64,000 nucleotides of DNA from Njordibacter sp028825405 (GCF_047730065.1 NZ_CP159829.1:2108001-2172000), one strand, 5' to 3'; shown: positions 43,333-53,194, counted from the stretch's first letter. Numbers and translations are program-made. The notes: generated by a model from the letters alone, not told the origin.

Positions 43333-44547
43333 TCAGTCTTGGATTAATTGGTCGATAATGACCGGTGCGACAGCATTTGGGTATGGTAAAACACCATCAG
43401 AACTACCATTAAAACTGTTTTCTCCTCGATAATCACCTTCAGGAATGATTTGAATACCCAAGCCGAAACCAAATAGGTTAGGTATTGCTGCTCCAGATTT
43501 AATATCACTTAATTCACCAAAATTTGAACGCTGCCTTACTTTTTGGGTAACACCGTTCAGAGTTATTTTAGGTAAGTTTGCTCGGAACCCCGTACACTGG
43601 ATAATTAGTGCCGCATTATCCAACAGATGTTTGGCATCAGAAATTGCTGCCATGGGTTCAAGACGGACACGCTTTTCAATCCCTTTTTTTATTTGGATAT
43701 ATAGCGCCTTGGCGTCTTTGCGCAATCCTGCATTACGGTAAACCAGTCCGCTGACAGGACAGACATCATCGATGTCATCAAAAGGCAATTGATTTTGATG
43801 CGCAAATTCTGGAGTACAACGAAGTTTAACCAACGGGTTTCTTTGCAGCATGATTATATCTCTACCTTTGGCATACAATGATAGTACTGGATCATTAAGC
43901 AAACGCCAAGCCGCCGAGAAACTGCTGTGAGAAGACCCAACAATCAATATACTACCCTGCTGATGAGGCAGTAAACTGGCATCTTTCGTCTGTAAAAATG
44001 GGCCTGTAAAAACGGTTTTTTGTCGCCATGGCAAAAGGTCTTTTAATAATTCTTCTTTGCCACCACAACAAAGAACCATTTTTTGACTGCTCACTAATAA
44101 TTGGTCGTGACTACCATAACTTTTGCATTCATTTTTACTGATTTCAACGCGTGTGACCTCTGTATCGAGCAATAAATTATCACCCAACAATGAGGTAATT
44201 ATATTGGCGATTGGCTCAAGCATTAACTTTCCCACTTTGGGCAACGTTATCAATGGTTGATGCACTTCAGGCTGTTGTAAATAATAATCACGCAAATTGC
44301 TGAATGGTGTATCATCAAGTAAGCAACTGACAATTTCGTCAGCGTCAGTATTGGCATTGATTTGATAATTACCTAATACACCGCCAGGTTGGTGATTACC
44401 TTCGATCGCTATTAACGAATCTAGTAGGGCCTGGTATTTTAGTTTTTTAGGTTCTTGTGCTTGTTTGACTTTATTAACAAGCGCAATGACAAAGCAAAGT
44501 CCGGCAGTGCCAGTACCGATTAATTGGCAATGGGAAATTGTATTCAT
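43333..44547 (-). CDS. FAD/NAD(P)-binding oxidoreductase, family uncertain
   Basis: 404 residues with an N-terminal dinucleotide-binding start (CQLIGTGTAGLCFVIALVNK) and a second Rossmann motif near 195 (GSILIVGSSHSSFSAAWRLL). The layout of two nucleotide sites and an LIIQCTGFRANLPK segment resembles flavin monooxygenases or lysine-N-hydroxylase-like proteins. No substrate is evident. It lies 6 bp after the TauD-like gene and is probably the last gene of element A's catabolic operon. Confidence 0.7.
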   Translation of the reverse strand: MNTISHCQLIGTGTAGLCFVIALVNKVKQAQEPKKLKYQALLDSLIAIEGNHQPGGVLGNYQINANTDADEIVSCLLDDTPFSNLRDYYLQQPEVHQPLITLPKVGKLMLEPIANIITSLLGDNLLLDTEVTRVEISKNECKSYGSHDQLLVSSQKMVLCCGGKEELLKDLLPWRQKTVFTGPFLQTKDASLLPHQQGSILIVGSSHSSFSAAWRLLNDPVLSLYAKGRDIIMLQRNPLVKLRCTPEFAHQNQLPFDDIDDVCPVSGLVYRNAGLRKDAKALYIQIKKGIEKRVRLEPMAAISDAKHLLDNAALIIQCTGFRANLPKITLNGVTQKVRQRSNFGELSDIKSGAAIPNLFGFGLGIQIIPEGDYRGENSFNGSSDGVLPYPNAVAPVIIDQLIQD

Positions 44548-44553
44548 AGCAGG

Positions 44554-45624
44554 CTAATCCAATGGCGCATACAATTTAGTTTCTTTGGTGATAATGCCAC
44601 CTCGATTGCCAATTTCAATTGAGCCATAACGCTGCTTGTAATACTCTGGTAATGGGCGGTCATCGGGCATAGACAGCCACAAGCGCATTAAATGACGTCG
44701 CTTGGTGGGGTCGGGCCAGTCTAAAAACCCCGCACGATCATGAAGCTGAGAATGGTTATATACCCATTGCATATCACCGGGTTCCAGCTGCATACCAAAA
44801 TAAAGGTTAGGGTCGTTTGCCAAGGTATCAAACATATCTAGTGCTTCAATATGCTTAGGGGTTAATTTCATAGCTTCGCTAAATCGTTGCGCACTGTCAA
44901 TATATTGCCTTTGATAGAAAACGGTAAGATAGCCTTGATTCCAACTTAAAACAGGGATCTCCATGAATGGCTTTTCACCTTCAGGAATTTCACCTCGACG
45001 ATCTGTTGCTATTGGATCAAACAGTTTTTCCAATAGGTCTGGGCGCTCTGCCTTCATGCGGTTATAAATTGTTTCAGCACTCACTAATAAAGAACGCCCA
45101 CCTTCTTTTGCCTTTCTGATACACACTAGGCCAACTACGTCGGCACTATCTGTATGGAATGTTTGACGATCACAGGTTTGATAAATACGGCTGTTCGGGT
45201 CATTTGCATCTGCCCCAACGTCACGTACGTGCCCTAGAATATGCCCATCAGAATTTTGCGAACGTGCTCTTCCTATGTGCGAACCTAACCCACAGAAAAT
45301 AGCTGCAGTAAATTTTTGGGAGTAATTTGATATGTTCAAACCACGTAAAACTTCCACACCAACGCCCCTTAAGAGTGTTTTGCTTAACCTATCAATATGC
45401 GGGAGAAAAGTGGTCAGAGGAAAGGTCTCTTTAGTGATTTCACCCACGTCAATGCCAAGGCTTAAAAAGGAGTTAGCTGCCTTTTCCAAATCAACAATAT
45501 CTTCTGTGGTAAGGCGGTATAACCACGCTTGGGTGTTGCGTGCCATATCTTTGCCAAGCCATGCTGATGGGCCCGTTAGGCACTGTGGTAAGTCAGTTAA
45601 ATTTTGATGAGGCCAACTTTTCAT
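44554..45624 (-). CDS. TauD/TfdA-like Fe(II)/2-oxoglutarate dioxygenase
   Basis: Non-haem iron dioxygenase of the TauD/CAS-like superfamily. The HxD iron ligands are in TFHTDSADVVGLVCIRKA (about residues 175-192). The distal His is probably in QWVYNHSQLHDRAGF and the 2-oxoglutarate-binding Arg in RRHLMRLWLSMPDDR. Length is 356. The substrate is unknown; its neighbours (amino-acid flavoenzyme, broken racemase, TRAP importer) hint at an amino acid or related acid. Confidence 0.85.
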   Translation of the reverse strand: MKSWPHQNLTDLPQCLTGPSAWLGKDMARNTQAWLYRLTTEDIVDLEKAANSFLSLGIDVGEITKETFPLTTFLPHIDRLSKTLLRGVGVEVLRGLNISNYSQKFTAAIFCGLGSHIGRARSQNSDGHILGHVRDVGADANDPNSRIYQTCDRQTFHTDSADVVGLVCIRKAKEGGRSLLVSAETIYNRMKAERPDLLEKLFDPIATDRRGEIPEGEKPFMEIPVLSWNQGYLTVFYQRQYIDSAQRFSEAMKLTPKHIEALDMFDTLANDPNLYFGMQLEPGDMQWVYNHSQLHDRAGFLDWPDPTKRRHLMRLWLSMPDDRPLPEYYKQRYGSIEIGNRGGIITKETKLYAPLD

Positions 45625-45655
45625 GTTAATTTTCCCATTTGGAAGCGAACACAGC

Positions 45656-45969
45656 TTAGTTTTGGTTATGAGGTAGTGCTAATTTATCAAGCTTTTCTTG
45701 ATAACTAAAAATGGCAGGTTGGCCAGAAATCGCTTTAACACCTTGCATCTCAAGTGAACGAACTGCCTCCAAATTTTATTTTCCATGGCTGGCGTCAGGC
45801 GATAAAGCAGGTCAGGTACAGAGATACCCTGCAATATTTCATAACAGGCTGTGAACGGCAGACTTGATGGATTTTTGATATGCCCTAGCGGCTTCGGGAA
45901 GTAACTTTCAAGCGCTAAAACGCCGATTGAGACACCACAAATATTTTTCCCACCAAGGACCTTTTTCAT
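45656..45969 (-). pseudogene. Aspartate/glutamate racemase-family remnant
   Basis: The first 55 or so codons encode ICGVSIGVLALESYFPKPLG, HIKNPSSLPFTACYEILQGI, a family N-terminus. Near 45780 the family sequence moves to another frame, which reads LEAVRSLEMQGVKAISGQPA and then stops at 45656, about half way through a normal 230-250-residue enzyme. The original frame runs on to 45679 with unrelated sequence. A frameshift and loss of the C-terminal half therefore inactivated the gene. It lies between the dehydrogenase and the dioxygenase of the same operon. Confidence 0.8.
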
Positions 45970-45978
45970 ATTCTTCCT

Positions 45979-47241
45979 TTAAAAACGGTTGAGACGAAAA
46001 TCTTTTAACAGCTCTTCATCAATCTCATGCGTTATCGACTGCGCAATAAGTTTTGCTGACTGAGGAGCCATCATCATGCCATAGTGACAGTGCCCAAAAG
46101 CGACGTATAAACCAGGCATCCCTTGCACTTTGCCAAGACAAGGCAAGCTATCTGGTAATGATGGGCGGACGCCAACCCATGATTGAAAATTGGATTGCCC
46201 TAGTTCAGGAAACATTTTATTAGCCAAGGTGGCCAAGTCAGCCACCCGTTTAGGGTTAGGAGGCGCATTCTTATCGTCAAATTCTGCAGTGCCTGCAATG
46301 CGCAGTCCATCTTCCATTTGTGAAGCCACGAATTTCATGTCCGCGTCCATAATGGAGTTGTTTAACTGCATATCAACATCAGGGTAGGAAATATGATACC
46401 CACGTTCATTTTCCATCAGTACTTTAATACCCAGGGGGCGCAGCAAATCAGACGACCAGGCTCCTGCTGCCACCAGTAATTGGCTAGATGGGTGAGATTT
46501 TTCATCATAAAAACAGTCCCAACCACCACTCACATTGGGCCTAAAACTGCTGACTTGACTCTGAATCAACTTACCACCTAAAAGCTGTACTTTATTAGCT
46601 AAAACCTGTCCCAAACGTCCAGGATTAGTAAGCCGGGCTTGGCCTTTAATGACAATTGCAGCAGCAAAATCTGTGGATAGAGCAGGTTCTAACTGTCTTA
46701 GTTGTTGCCTATTATAGCGCTGTATATCCGCACCGTTTTTAATGCGAATTTGGTAGTCTAAGCTGTTTAGGTTCGCTTCTTTTTCATTCCGATAGGCATG
46801 TACGTAGTAGCTATCACGCAGTAAATCTTGAGATCCTGTATCGGCCAGAAGTTGTTGATATAAAGGAATACAATCACTGATTAAACTAGCCATAGCTTGA
46901 GAGTTTTTTTCGACTTGCGTTCGCCGCCCCTGGAGTAAAAACCGAGCACCCCAATAGGCCATGCGCACAGAGTAACCCGGTGACACGGTGACTGGGCCTA
47001 ATGGGTCCATTAGCCAGCTAGGCACTTTTCGCCACATCCCTGGTAGCGATTGAGGCACAATCGACCAAGGTGAAATAACACCCGCATTGCCGTATGAGGC
47101 TCCCTGCCCAGGCTCTGCTTTGTCGACTATGGTGACTTGAAACCCCTTTTGGAGTAATTCAATTGCTGAGCAAAGGCCAATAATGCCTGCGCCAATGATA
47201 ATAATATCTCGTCCATCAGGTCTAGCTATAGTCTGCTGCAC
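45979..47241 (-). CDS. D-amino-acid dehydrogenase-like FAD oxidoreductase (DadA/DAO family)
   Basis: FAD-dependent amino-acid oxidoreductase. N-terminal GRDIIIIGAGIIGLCSAIEL is the FAD-binding motif, SYGNAGVISPWSIVPQSLPG the typical DadA follow-up, and VGVRPSLPDSLPCLGKV plus VAFGHCHYGMMMAPQSAKLI the C-terminal signature. I start it at a GTG (47241) with AAAGGAA eight bases upstream, 20 bp inside the end of the TRAP permease gene; the ATG at 47292 would overlap by 71 bp and lacks a ribosome site. Length from the GTG is 420 residues. The adjacent broken racemase would have fed it D-enantiomers. Confidence 0.88.
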   Translation of the reverse strand: MQQTIARPDGRDIIIIGAGIIGLCSAIELLQKGFQVTIVDKAEPGQGASYGNAGVISPWSIVPQSLPGMWRKVPSWLMDPLGPVTVSPGYSVRMAYWGARFLLQGRRTQVEKNSQAMASLISDCIPLYQQLLADTGSQDLLRDSYYVHAYRNEKEANLNSLDYQIRIKNGADIQRYNRQQLRQLEPALSTDFAAAIVIKGQARLTNPGRLGQVLANKVQLLGGKLIQSQVSSFRPNVSGGWDCFYDEKSHPSSQLLVAAGAWSSDLLRPLGIKVLMENERGYHISYPDVDMQLNNSIMDADMKFVASQMEDGLRIAGTAEFDDKNAPPNPKRVADLATLANKMFPELGQSNFQSWVGVRPSLPDSLPCLGKVQGMPGLYVAFGHCHYGMMMAPQSAKLIAQSITHEIDEELLKDFRLNRF

Positions 47242-49453
47242 TTTTGAGTTCCTTTTTTGCAGAAAGCCATTGCTGGGCGAAAATAAGCGCAACTATACAT
47301 AAGCCTACCAAGTCAGAGTTGCCGCTTGGCGCTACTAACAATAGACCACCTACTGCTATTGATATACGCCAAATATGGCGTAATGGCGCCAGAAAGTATG
47401 CAGATACAGCAGTCGCAATAACAAACACTCCTAGTGCGCAAGTAATAGACACCTGCAAGAATGACCCGAGAGTGAAGTACTCTGGCAATACTATAAGCAT
47501 GGTCGGTGCATATACAAAAACCATGGGGACTAACAATTTACCCAAGCCAAGACTGAATGCGCTCATACCTGTGCGAAATGGATTGGCTCCTGCAATGCCT
47601 GCAGCAGCGTACGCTGATGCACAAACCGGCGGGGTAATTTCTGAAATAACGCCGTAATAGAGCACAAACATGTGAGTAGCTAAGGGTGGCACACCTAGAT
47701 TGGACAGCGCGGGTTGAGCGACAGAAACCAACATGATATAAAGCGCCGTAGTGGGTAGCCCTGCGCCCATTAGAATACAGGCCAAGGCAATTAGCACTAA
47801 CGACAAAAACTGTTGTAACGCGCTTTGGGAAAAAGCATCTATGCTCGTCCAGTCCAGCAGTGGCGCCAGCCAACTGGCCATATCAGCGGCACTTCCAGTC
47901 ACCATAAAACCTAAACGGAAGCCAATGCCTGTGGTATTGATAACACCAACAACAATACCTACAGCTGCACATGCGGCTCCTACGGGGAGGGCATATTGCA
48001 CACCTACATGAAAGCTATCAAACAAGGCTCGAAAACTTTGCAGTTTGTTACGATGGAGACAACTAATTAAAGTTAGAGCCGATAATATACCTGCCACACT
48101 TGGGCTGTAGCCCCCTCCAGAATATGGAGATGCTTTCCAAAATATATAAGCTAACAACGCAAAAGGTGCAAACAGCGTTAACGGCTTATCTAAGCCACTA
48201 AAGCCAACCACAACGCACAAGGCTAAGCCAATAAAGGCAGCCATATTAGGGGAATACCCACTAAACAATACTAAAAGCAAAGCTACTAATGGAATGGCGG
48301 TACGCCATCCTTGACGCCAAACTTGTACAAATTTTGGCAATTGTTCCTTTGTATAAGTAGACAAACCTAATCGCTTAGCTGTGAAATGCACTATAGACAT
48401 AACACCGATGTAGTGCATCGCGGCAGGAACAATGGCAGCAATCACAATAGTTGTATAGGGAACTTCTAAATACTCGGCCATCAAAAAGCTGGCTGCACCC
48501 ATAATGGGTGGTGTGATTTGTCCACCGGCACTGGATGCGGCCTCAACGCCACCAGCAAAATGGGCTGGGTAACCCATCTTTTTCATGTTGGGGATAGTGA
48601 GCGATCCAGTAGATACCGTGTTAGCAATTGAAGATCCAGAAATAGTGCCAAAAAAGGCAGAGGAAACGACGGACACTTTGGCTGGGCCACCGGTATATCG
48701 ACCGGCCAATATCATGGCATTGTCAACAAAGAATTGTCCTAGACCCATTCGCTGTGCAACCACACCAAACAGCACAAAATGGAATACTACTGTTGAAACA
48801 ACCCACAGCGTGACCCCAAATATGCCCTCTGAGGGGAAGTACATGTTGTTAACAAATTGATGCCAATCGACACCAGGATGACGCAAGATTTGAAGGGGAA
48901 TATAAGGCCCTAACAGCGCATATCCTGCGAATACCAAAATGATCATTGGCAACACGAAACCAATGGTACGCCGAGTAATTTCTAACACCGCTAGAACCAA
49001 GATACTGCCAAGTACCACATCTATTGTACTGGGGTTGCCTTGACGCATAGTTTGTTCAGAAACTTGTATTCCAAACCCATCAAAACCACGCCAGCTAAAC
49101 CACAAAAATAGTGAAGCAGTAATGGCCAACAGCAAAATAGCCCAGTCATACAGAGGCACATTGCCCGGCGTCCAAATAGAGGGGCCTTTATACTTTAATG
49201 CTGAAGCTGTTTTTAATAACGGGAAACCCACAAAGATAAAAAAAAATAATCCTGATAAATGGATTCCCATATGTACATAGTCTACAGGGGTACCGAAACC
49301 TGCAGTCCAAAAGTGATAGAGCGCAAATAATAATGTTGCTATATAAACAAACCTCCTGAAGCTAGGGCCATTATCACGCGTATTTAGGGCGGTATCGTAT
49401 TTCTTTTCGAGTTCCTCTTGAGCCCTATTGTCTATTTTTGTGTCAAGTTGCAT
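47222..49453 (-). CDS. TRAP transporter fused permease (DctQ-DctM type, TAXI system)
   Basis: Secondary, ion-coupled uptake permease with the small and large membrane subunits fused. The N-terminal quarter has some five helices; from about residue 170 the DctM part begins, with FGTISGSSIANTVSTGSLTI, GGVEAASSAGGQITPPIMGA and, later, ACILMGAGLPTTALYIMLVS, GVISEITPPVCASAYAAAGI. These paired motifs are typical of TRAP large subunits. I prefer the ATG at 49453 over a TTG at 49468. The length (743) is normal for fused TAXI permeases. Confidence 0.93.
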   Translation of the reverse strand: MQLDTKIDNRAQEELEKKYDTALNTRDNGPSFRRFVYIATLLFALYHFWTAGFGTPVDYVHMGIHLSGLFFFIFVGFPLLKTASALKYKGPSIWTPGNVPLYDWAILLLAITASLFLWFSWRGFDGFGIQVSEQTMRQGNPSTIDVVLGSILVLAVLEITRRTIGFVLPMIILVFAGYALLGPYIPLQILRHPGVDWHQFVNNMYFPSEGIFGVTLWVVSTVVFHFVLFGVVAQRMGLGQFFVDNAMILAGRYTGGPAKVSVVSSAFFGTISGSSIANTVSTGSLTIPNMKKMGYPAHFAGGVEAASSAGGQITPPIMGAASFLMAEYLEVPYTTIVIAAIVPAAMHYIGVMSIVHFTAKRLGLSTYTKEQLPKFVQVWRQGWRTAIPLVALLLVLFSGYSPNMAAFIGLALCVVVGFSGLDKPLTLFAPFALLAYIFWKASPYSGGGYSPSVAGILSALTLISCLHRNKLQSFRALFDSFHVGVQYALPVGAACAAVGIVVGVINTTGIGFRLGFMVTGSAADMASWLAPLLDWTSIDAFSQSALQQFLSLVLIALACILMGAGLPTTALYIMLVSVAQPALSNLGVPPLATHMFVLYYGVISEITPPVCASAYAAAGIAGANPFRTGMSAFSLGLGKLLVPMVFVYAPTMLIVLPEYFTLGSFLQVSITCALGVFVIATAVSAYFLAPLRHIWRISIAVGGLLLVAPSGNSDLVGLCIVALIFAQQWLSAKKELKSAADYS

Positions 49454-49554
49454 GATCGTCAGTTCCAATCGGGAAATTCATGAAAAAATGGGCCGCCTGA
49501 AAAGGGCGCCCCAAAAGCACATTAAAACAATGCGGGACCTAGATTAGACCTAGG

Positions 49555-50565
49555 TTAATCTATTAATCCCATTTCACGATAGAAACGTTCTGCACCGGCA
49601 TGCAATGGCACACCAATACCCGCTACTCCATCCAGAGCAGTTTCAACGGTTATAACCTTGCCCTTAGCATGGCCGTTATCAAGCAACTTACGCGCAGTTT
49701 TAGACCACATGGCTTTAGTTATTTGATAGATCAACTCTTCATCTTGATTTGCGTTGGTCACAAAAATGCCACTTACTGCAACGGTATTTACATCGTAGTT
49801 AACACCCGCATAAGTGCCCTTAGGGATGGAAGAGGGGATGTAGTAAGGTACAGATTTATTGGCTTGCTTCACCTCGGCTTCGGTAAAGGAATACAGCTCC
49901 ATGCCTTTAGTACTGTCCAACTGGATCATAGCAGCAACTGGGGTTCCCGCTGCGTAAAAGTAAGCATCCAGTTGGCCATCAGCAAGGCGTTCCGCACTTT
50001 GATTGTTACCCAACTCAGCTTCGTCAATGTTGTCACGGTTCACATCATGATCAGCTATGATCAACTCAACAGCGATTTGAGTACCAGATCCAGCTTGTGC
50101 AATACCTACCCGTTTACCCTTGAGGGCACTCAAGCCAGACAAAGTCTTACCCTTTGGCAATACCAAATGCAGGTCCTCAGGGTATAGGTTAGCAATAATA
50201 CGTAGGTCTGGTTTGGCATTGCCTTCGTATTTACCGACACCGTTATATGCATAATGCAAGGTGGCAGCTCCCGACAAACCTGCTTCCATTTGACCAGCCT
50301 GGATTGCATTTACGTTGTGCGCCGAGGCATTGGTAGATTGGGCCATAGCTACTAATCCTGGCACACCACAATTACCGCCTTTATCACAGGCGCGCGATCC
50401 CGGTGGATTGGATATCGCGTTAGCAATGATGCCACCAATGGGGAAGTAAGTGCCCCCAGCACCACCTGTACCGATGCGGAAGAAGGTCATTTCCTGTGCA
50501 GCAACGGAACCACTTAAAAAAGTGCATGCCATCGCTATGCCGGTGAGTTGTCGAAGTAATTTCAT
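49555..50565 (-). CDS. TAXI-family TRAP transporter solute-binding protein
   Basis: Periplasmic binding protein that delivers substrate to the fused permease. Signal peptide at residues 1-23 (ending GSVAAQ), then RIGTGGAGGTYFPIGGIIAN, the TAXI signature, LHLVLPKGKTLSGLSALKGK and RVGIAQAGSGTQIAVELI. Length is 336. AAAGGAT precedes the ATG. It is the first gene of the leftward operon, divergent from the LysR gene. TAXI proteins often bind glutamate or other dicarboxylates, but the ligand here is unknown. Confidence 0.93.
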   Translation of the reverse strand: MKLLRQLTGIAMACTFLSGSVAAQEMTFFRIGTGGAGGTYFPIGGIIANAISNPPGSRACDKGGNCGVPGLVAMAQSTNASAHNVNAIQAGQMEAGLSGAATLHYAYNGVGKYEGNAKPDLRIIANLYPEDLHLVLPKGKTLSGLSALKGKRVGIAQAGSGTQIAVELIIADHDVNRDNIDEAELGNNQSAERLADGQLDAYFYAAGTPVAAMIQLDSTKGMELYSFTEAEVKQANKSVPYYIPSSIPKGTYAGVNYDVNTVAVSGIFVTNANQDEELIYQITKAMWSKTARKLLDNGHAKGKVITVETALDGVAGIGVPLHAGAERFYREMGLID

Positions 50566-50731
50566 ATGGGTAATCCTTTTGTTATTTTAATTCTATACAA
50601 CCAGAGTTCAAGCTTTTAGGCGCTGATTCTGTCTGTGAGTGGCATGAGTTAATCATGGCGCTTAACAGTCTATTACCTGAGGTGGATATACACAAATTCA
50701 AAAAAGTGGTATTTTTAAAGATTTTATTGAT

Positions 50732-51667
50732 ATGGATATTATGAATATACAACAGCTTAAGGTGTTTAGAGAAGTTATGAAAAGCGGTTCTCTTAATGGC
50801 GCCGCAAAAACCTTACATCGCTCTCAACCAGCGATCACTGCTAGCTTAAAAAATCTTGAAAATAGCTTGGATATCGTTTTGTTTAAACGTGAAGGCCGGC
50901 GTTTAGTACCCAGGCCTGAAGCCCACTATTTACTCACAGAAGCAGTAGAAATTTTGGATCGCTGCCGCACTACACAGCAAAATATTGCCTTGATGCGTGA
51001 GCGAGTTCAAGGTTCAATTCGTATTGTATCTATGCCTGGCCCTTCGTCATTTTTATTACCTAATTTCATCAGCAAATATGTAGCACAAAAAGCAGACGTT
51101 AAAATAGCTATAGCTACTCGAAGTAGTCCCCATATTCGCAGCTTAATGTCCTCTCAAACCTACGATATTGGCTTTTGCGACATAGACTTCAGTGTTGCGG
51201 ATAGTCAGCTTTTTAATAGTATGAATTTCACTTCGGAATGTGTTTGCGCCCTACCTATTGACCACCCTCTCGCAGCAGAAGCCACCATTACACCAACCCA
51301 TTTGAACAATGTACCAATGGGGTCGCTGCACTCAGAAGTGAAAGTAGTACAAAATATTAAAGCCGCATTCCATGAACAGGGTGCAAACTTTAACGTCCGC
51401 TTTACCGCTCAGTATTTTATACCTTTGCTTGAATATGTAGCCGCTGGTCAAGCGTGTGTGGTACTAGATAAATTAAGCGCTCGAGGCTATGAACTTATGC
51501 AGCAACGAGCAACCAACAAAACGGTTGTTTTTCGACCTTTTGCGCCAGCCACTAGCTATAGCATTGGCATTTTAACGCCGCTCCACCTACCTATATCGTT
51601 AGTTGCGGAAGATTTTTTACATAACTGGCAGCAATATGTACAGGATATTTTAACCGAACCTGTATAG
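50732..51667 (+). CDS. LysR-family transcriptional regulator
   Basis: N-terminal winged helix-turn-helix (MNIQQLKVFREVMKSGSLNG, AAKTLHRSQPAITASLKNLE) and a LysR effector domain from about residue 90 (GSIRIVSMPGPSSFLLPNFI). Length is 311; an ATG three codons in, at 50741, gives the more usual MNIQQL start. It is divergent from the TAXI-TRAP operon across 166 bp, the classical layout for a LysR that controls its neighbour, so it likely senses the transported compound. Confidence 0.92.
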   Translation: MDIMNIQQLKVFREVMKSGSLNGAAKTLHRSQPAITASLKNLENSLDIVLFKREGRRLVPRPEAHYLLTEAVEILDRCRTTQQNIALMRERVQGSIRIVSMPGPSSFLLPNFISKYVAQKADVKIAIATRSSPHIRSLMSSQTYDIGFCDIDFSVADSQLFNSMNFTSECVCALPIDHPLAAEATITPTHLNNVPMGSLHSEVKVVQNIKAAFHEQGANFNVRFTAQYFIPLLEYVAAGQACVVLDKLSARGYELMQQRATNKTVVFRPFAPATSYSIGILTPLHLPISLVAEDFLHNWQQYVQDILTEPV

Positions 51668-51765
51668 CTTAGTGAGTTTAATAAAATATTCATATCACAG
51701 CTATGTGATAGCGACAGAGCCTGTTGGAAAAGGTCTTATGGACCTTCTAATGCCAAAAAATGGCA

Positions 51766-52734
51766 TTAGTAACTTTGCTTCCATTTATTCCCTTTCAAGA
51801 AGAGCTTTACTGCTAATACGGTTGCTTGAGGATCTTCCTCGTGTGGCACATGACCTAGATCCTTAAAAACAACCAAGTGACTGTTAGCTATGTCTTGATT
51901 AAATTGTTTTCCAAACTTGGGAAGAATCAACTGGTCTTTCCCTCCCCATATGATAAGCGTGGGGACATTAATTGTTTTAAGTTTATCTACTAAAAATCCC
52001 GGTGACATTTGTTCAAACCGTGCCTTTAACGCATTACGGTTACCCTCTCGAAGAGATAAATCGTAGTATCGGTTAACTAACTCGTCAGTAACTAAATCAG
52101 GGTTGCCATATACATTTTTAACGCTAACCGCTACTAGTGATTTAGGTAAAACATCCTTTAACAGCACCCTGGTTAGGGGATGTTGTGCTAATTGAAATGC
52201 TAGCGGAACTGATTTAAGCTGGAAAGTGTATCCACTGGAATCTACTAATACTAATTTAGATATCCTGTTAGGATACAGCACAGCAGTTGCCCAAGAAACA
52301 TGACCACCTAAAGAATTACCTCCCAATACGACTTTTTTAACTTTTAGCTCGTCTAGCACTGCTATAACTACTTCAGCGTAGCGCTCAATTCTGTAATTAT
52401 TTTTTGGATCTGGCCCAGTTAACCCAAATGCGGGTAAATCGAAACGAATAACCCTGCGGTTTTCTTTTAATGCATCAACCCAACCATTCCAAGTATGCAA
52501 TGACGCACTTGTGCCATGTATTAAAACTATGGGTTCATTGTCAGTCTTTGGGCCTTCGTCTCTTAAGTGAATATTCATGCCAGCGATATTTAAAAATTGA
52601 GAGGGTTCATGGCCCCATCGTTGGCTAAGTTCTTCAACAGATTTATCTGGAGCTATGTTTAAATAAACATAGATTACTAGGGGGGTCATAAGCAATAACA
52701 ACAGATATAAACAGTACTTGAGAAGTCTAGACAT
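51766..52734 (-). CDS. Membrane-anchored alpha/beta hydrolase
   Basis: An N-terminal hydrophobic anchor (residues 1-24, MSRLLKYCLYLLLLLMTPLV) precedes an alpha/beta-hydrolase domain: VLIHGTSASLHTWNGWVDAL (HG oxyanion motif), VVLGGNSLGGHVSWATAV (nucleophile Ser in GNSLGG), TLIIWGGKDQLI (acid) and LGHVPHEEDP (His). Length is 322 from the ATG at 52734. It is the rightmost gene of element A. Substrate unknown. Confidence 0.87.
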   Translation of the reverse strand: MSRLLKYCLYLLLLLMTPLVIYVYLNIAPDKSVEELSQRWGHEPSQFLNIAGMNIHLRDEGPKTDNEPIVLIHGTSASLHTWNGWVDALKENRRVIRFDLPAFGLTGPDPKNNYRIERYAEVVIAVLDELKVKKVVLGGNSLGGHVSWATAVLYPNRISKLVLVDSSGYTFQLKSVPLAFQLAQHPLTRVLLKDVLPKSLVAVSVKNVYGNPDLVTDELVNRYYDLSLREGNRNALKARFEQMSPGFLVDKLKTINVPTLIIWGGKDQLILPKFGKQFNQDIANSHLVVFKDLGHVPHEEDPQATVLAVKLFLKGNKWKQSY

Positions 52735-52865
52735 TTTATATACCTTGAGACAATGCGTGCGTCGCAATCAACGAAGCGCTCAACAAACAAACAACCCTAA
52801 TGCAGAAATTCAGCATAACCACCTCGAACAACTTAAGCTTTATAATAGACACTGCCAACGTAAGA

Positions 52866-53002
52866 TTGTTATAGATAAAGGATGAATTCTGATTTTTAGC
52901 CTTGCAGCAATTTTTAAGCAGAGCTAATGTACGTTGGGTGCGTTACAGTGTTAAATGATCGAATGCAGTCCTCAGATGGGCCACAAGGTGCTTAATTGAT
53001 GA
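52866..53002. repeat. Right-end repeat of element A
   Basis: Contains TTCTGATTT, AGCCTTGC-GCAATTT, AGAGCTAATG and GTGCTTAATTGATG in an order and spacing that recur at 63818-63944. Between these blocks the copies diverge. The repeat ends 37 bp before the second att-like hairpin. Confidence 0.6.
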
Positions 53003-53039
53003 TGGAAGAAGGCAGACGTTGAATGCTTTATTTTTGAAT

Positions 53040-53064
53040 AATGGCGCGCCCGAGAAACGCCATT
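53040..53064. repeat. Att-like hairpin, copy 2 (A/B junction)
   Basis: Same AATGGCG / CGCCATT inverted repeat as at 41541-41565 with one base changed in the centre, preceded by a similar TTATT-TTGAA sequence. It marks the boundary between the two elements. Confidence 0.6.
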
Positions 53065-53075
53065 CATATGTATTA

Positions 53076-53194
53076 TGTGTATCATACTGTCCACTACATA
53101 CTTACATACCGTTGTTTTATAACAGTTTAATGTATTTACTGTGATTTGTGTATTATACTATCCACTACTTTTGACGGTCTCGATGACGGTCTCG
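53076..53194. repeat. Integrase-leader direct repeats, copy 2
   Basis: The 20-bp repeat seen before the first integrase is at 53076-53095 with two mismatches and at 53147-53166 exactly, followed by the doubled GACGGTCTCG. The whole 53040-53216 block closely matches 41541-41717. Confidence 0.65.

Noticed and set aside
45679..45969. An intact 96-residue protein
   Set aside because: Its first half matches Asp/Glu racemases but the rest is out of frame; the family sequence continues in another frame, so it is a remnant.
50566..50731. A specific LysR operator
   Set aside because: The spacer must contain one, but several weak T-N11-A arrangements fit and I could not choose between them.
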